Shown here: positions 5,950-6,392 of the stretch, piece after piece
Layout of the letters: every line of letters starts with the position of its first letter
Position numbering within the stretch: the first letter of the stretch is position 1
From: Candidatus Zixiibacteriota bacterium
Lineage (GTDB): Bacteria > Zixibacteria > MSB-5A5 > GN15 > PGXB01
DNA: 6,392 nucleotides
Direction: 5' to 3'
Assembly: GCA_026397495.1 (NCBI GenBank)
Contig: JAPLUS010000063.1
Span: 1 to 6,392, forward strand
Notes under the pieces: model-generated
What the model saw: only the letters and a program-made list of their open reading frames with translations
Database searches by the model: none
Told to the model about the DNA's origin: nothing
Program-made: the position numbers and the translations under genes

Positions 5950-6371
5950 AGATCAAAGACCACTTCGCTCCTCCATAGTTTTCCCGAGTTCTCAACCCTA
6001 AATTTATAATAAGTAACGCCCTTGATATCAATTTTTAGTGTATGCCTCTGAGGGTCAATTGTGTCCCCATACACCTGAGCCGTCAGAACGATACCATATT
6101 CATCTGTAAATTCAAGTTCACATCGCTTGAAAAGGAATTTTTCCGCATCCTTATAATAAATTATTTCTGATAGCCATTTGAAAAATAGCTCTTCGATATT
6201 TTCCCCTTCAAGTTTTAGGGAAAACTGTCGCGATTCATTAAGGTTATTAATATCCGCCATTATAGTAGTCAAACCGATAGCGGCGTCAGAAAATAATTCA
6301 TTAAGATTATGTCCGGTGACAACAAGACCGATATCGGCGCTGGTCTGTTTATCGGTCAGTTCAAAAGGCAT
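5946..6371 (-). CDS. Archease, RtcB-activating protein
   Basis: Archease speeds guanylylation of RtcB and allows multiple turnovers. Being translationally linked upstream of rtcB strongly supports this role. The 141-aa protein shows the family pattern: SADIGL near the N-terminus (D13 as a likely metal ligand), a helix with a D at 40, EELFFKWLSEIIY (60-72), a YGD...RH segment around 101-109, VTYYKF (about 119-124) and the final FDL with D140. The usual His of the HTADIG motif is replaced (here QTSADIG). The ATG at 6371 gives a normal family length but has no recognisable Shine-Dalgarno, and the frame stays open through the last 21 bases to the window edge. A start further upstream or coupling to an unseen gene is possible. 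The stop overlaps the rtcB start by 4 bases. Confidence 0.9.
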   Translation of the reverse strand: MPFELTDKQTSADIGLVVTGHNLNELFSDAAIGLTTIMADINNLNESRQFSLKLEGENIEELFFKWLSEIIYYKDAEKFLFKRCELEFTDEYGIVLTAQVYGDTIDPQRHTLKIDIKGVTYYKFRVENSGKLWRSEVVFDL

Positions 6372-6392
6372 AGCCGAAAATAAAAAAACGTC

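Noticed and set aside
2680..6050. Shared peptide IKGVTYY in the SPOR lipoprotein and archease as a sign of common origin
   Set aside because: The codons differ, and each stretch fits the strand pattern of its own family. A chance match is the simpler reading.

Overview
The window looks like chromosomal DNA of a Gram-negative-type bacterium of moderate, slightly AT-rich composition. It uses strong Shine-Dalgarno sites, sigma70-like promoter boxes, and TTG and GTG starts in places. A SPOR-domain lipoprotein, a PEGA/TPR membrane protein and a small 'two-CW' cysteine protein would fit an uncultivated FCB-group (Zixibacteria-like) or deltaproteobacterial/Nitrospirota-like lineage. That is an inference from gene content; no marker gene here settles the taxonomy.

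Layout. Positions 1-185 hold no clear gene. A two-gene plus-strand unit follows. The first gene encodes a 682-aa single-pass membrane protein with an N-terminal zinc ribbon, a disordered linker, one membrane segment, a carboxypeptidase-regulatory-like domain, a PEGA domain and C-terminal TPRs. Nine bases later comes a 106-aa seven-cysteine two-CW-type protein. A SPOR lipoprotein gene on the minus strand converges on this unit, with only 26 bp between the stop codons. A short divergent intergenic region (3140-3268) carries promoter-like boxes for both directions and separates the lipoprotein gene from a plus-strand PLP-dependent enzyme. That enzyme is of the cysteine synthase/cystathionine beta-synthase family and lacks CBS regulatory domains.

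On the minus strand, entering from the right edge, lies an archease-rtcB operon. Its genes share a 4-base ATGA overlap, and together they form an RNA repair/ligation module: RtcB is the Mn2+/GTP-dependent 3'-phosphate/5'-hydroxyl RNA ligase and archease is its activating cofactor. The RtcB catalytic and metal-ligand residues are all recognisable.

The most intriguing non-coding element lies between the PLP enzyme and rtcB (about 4343-4470). It has a TTGACA promoter box, a long imperfect hairpin of about 66 nt, a T7 run, and an exact 12-bp tandem repeat containing a second T7 run. It could be a short structured RNA with its own promoter and terminator, or simply an elaborate, perhaps bidirectional, terminator for the two converging units. 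No phage, IS element, CRISPR array, rRNA or convincing tRNA is visible. Apart from this element the window looks like ordinary housekeeping or cell-envelope sequence.
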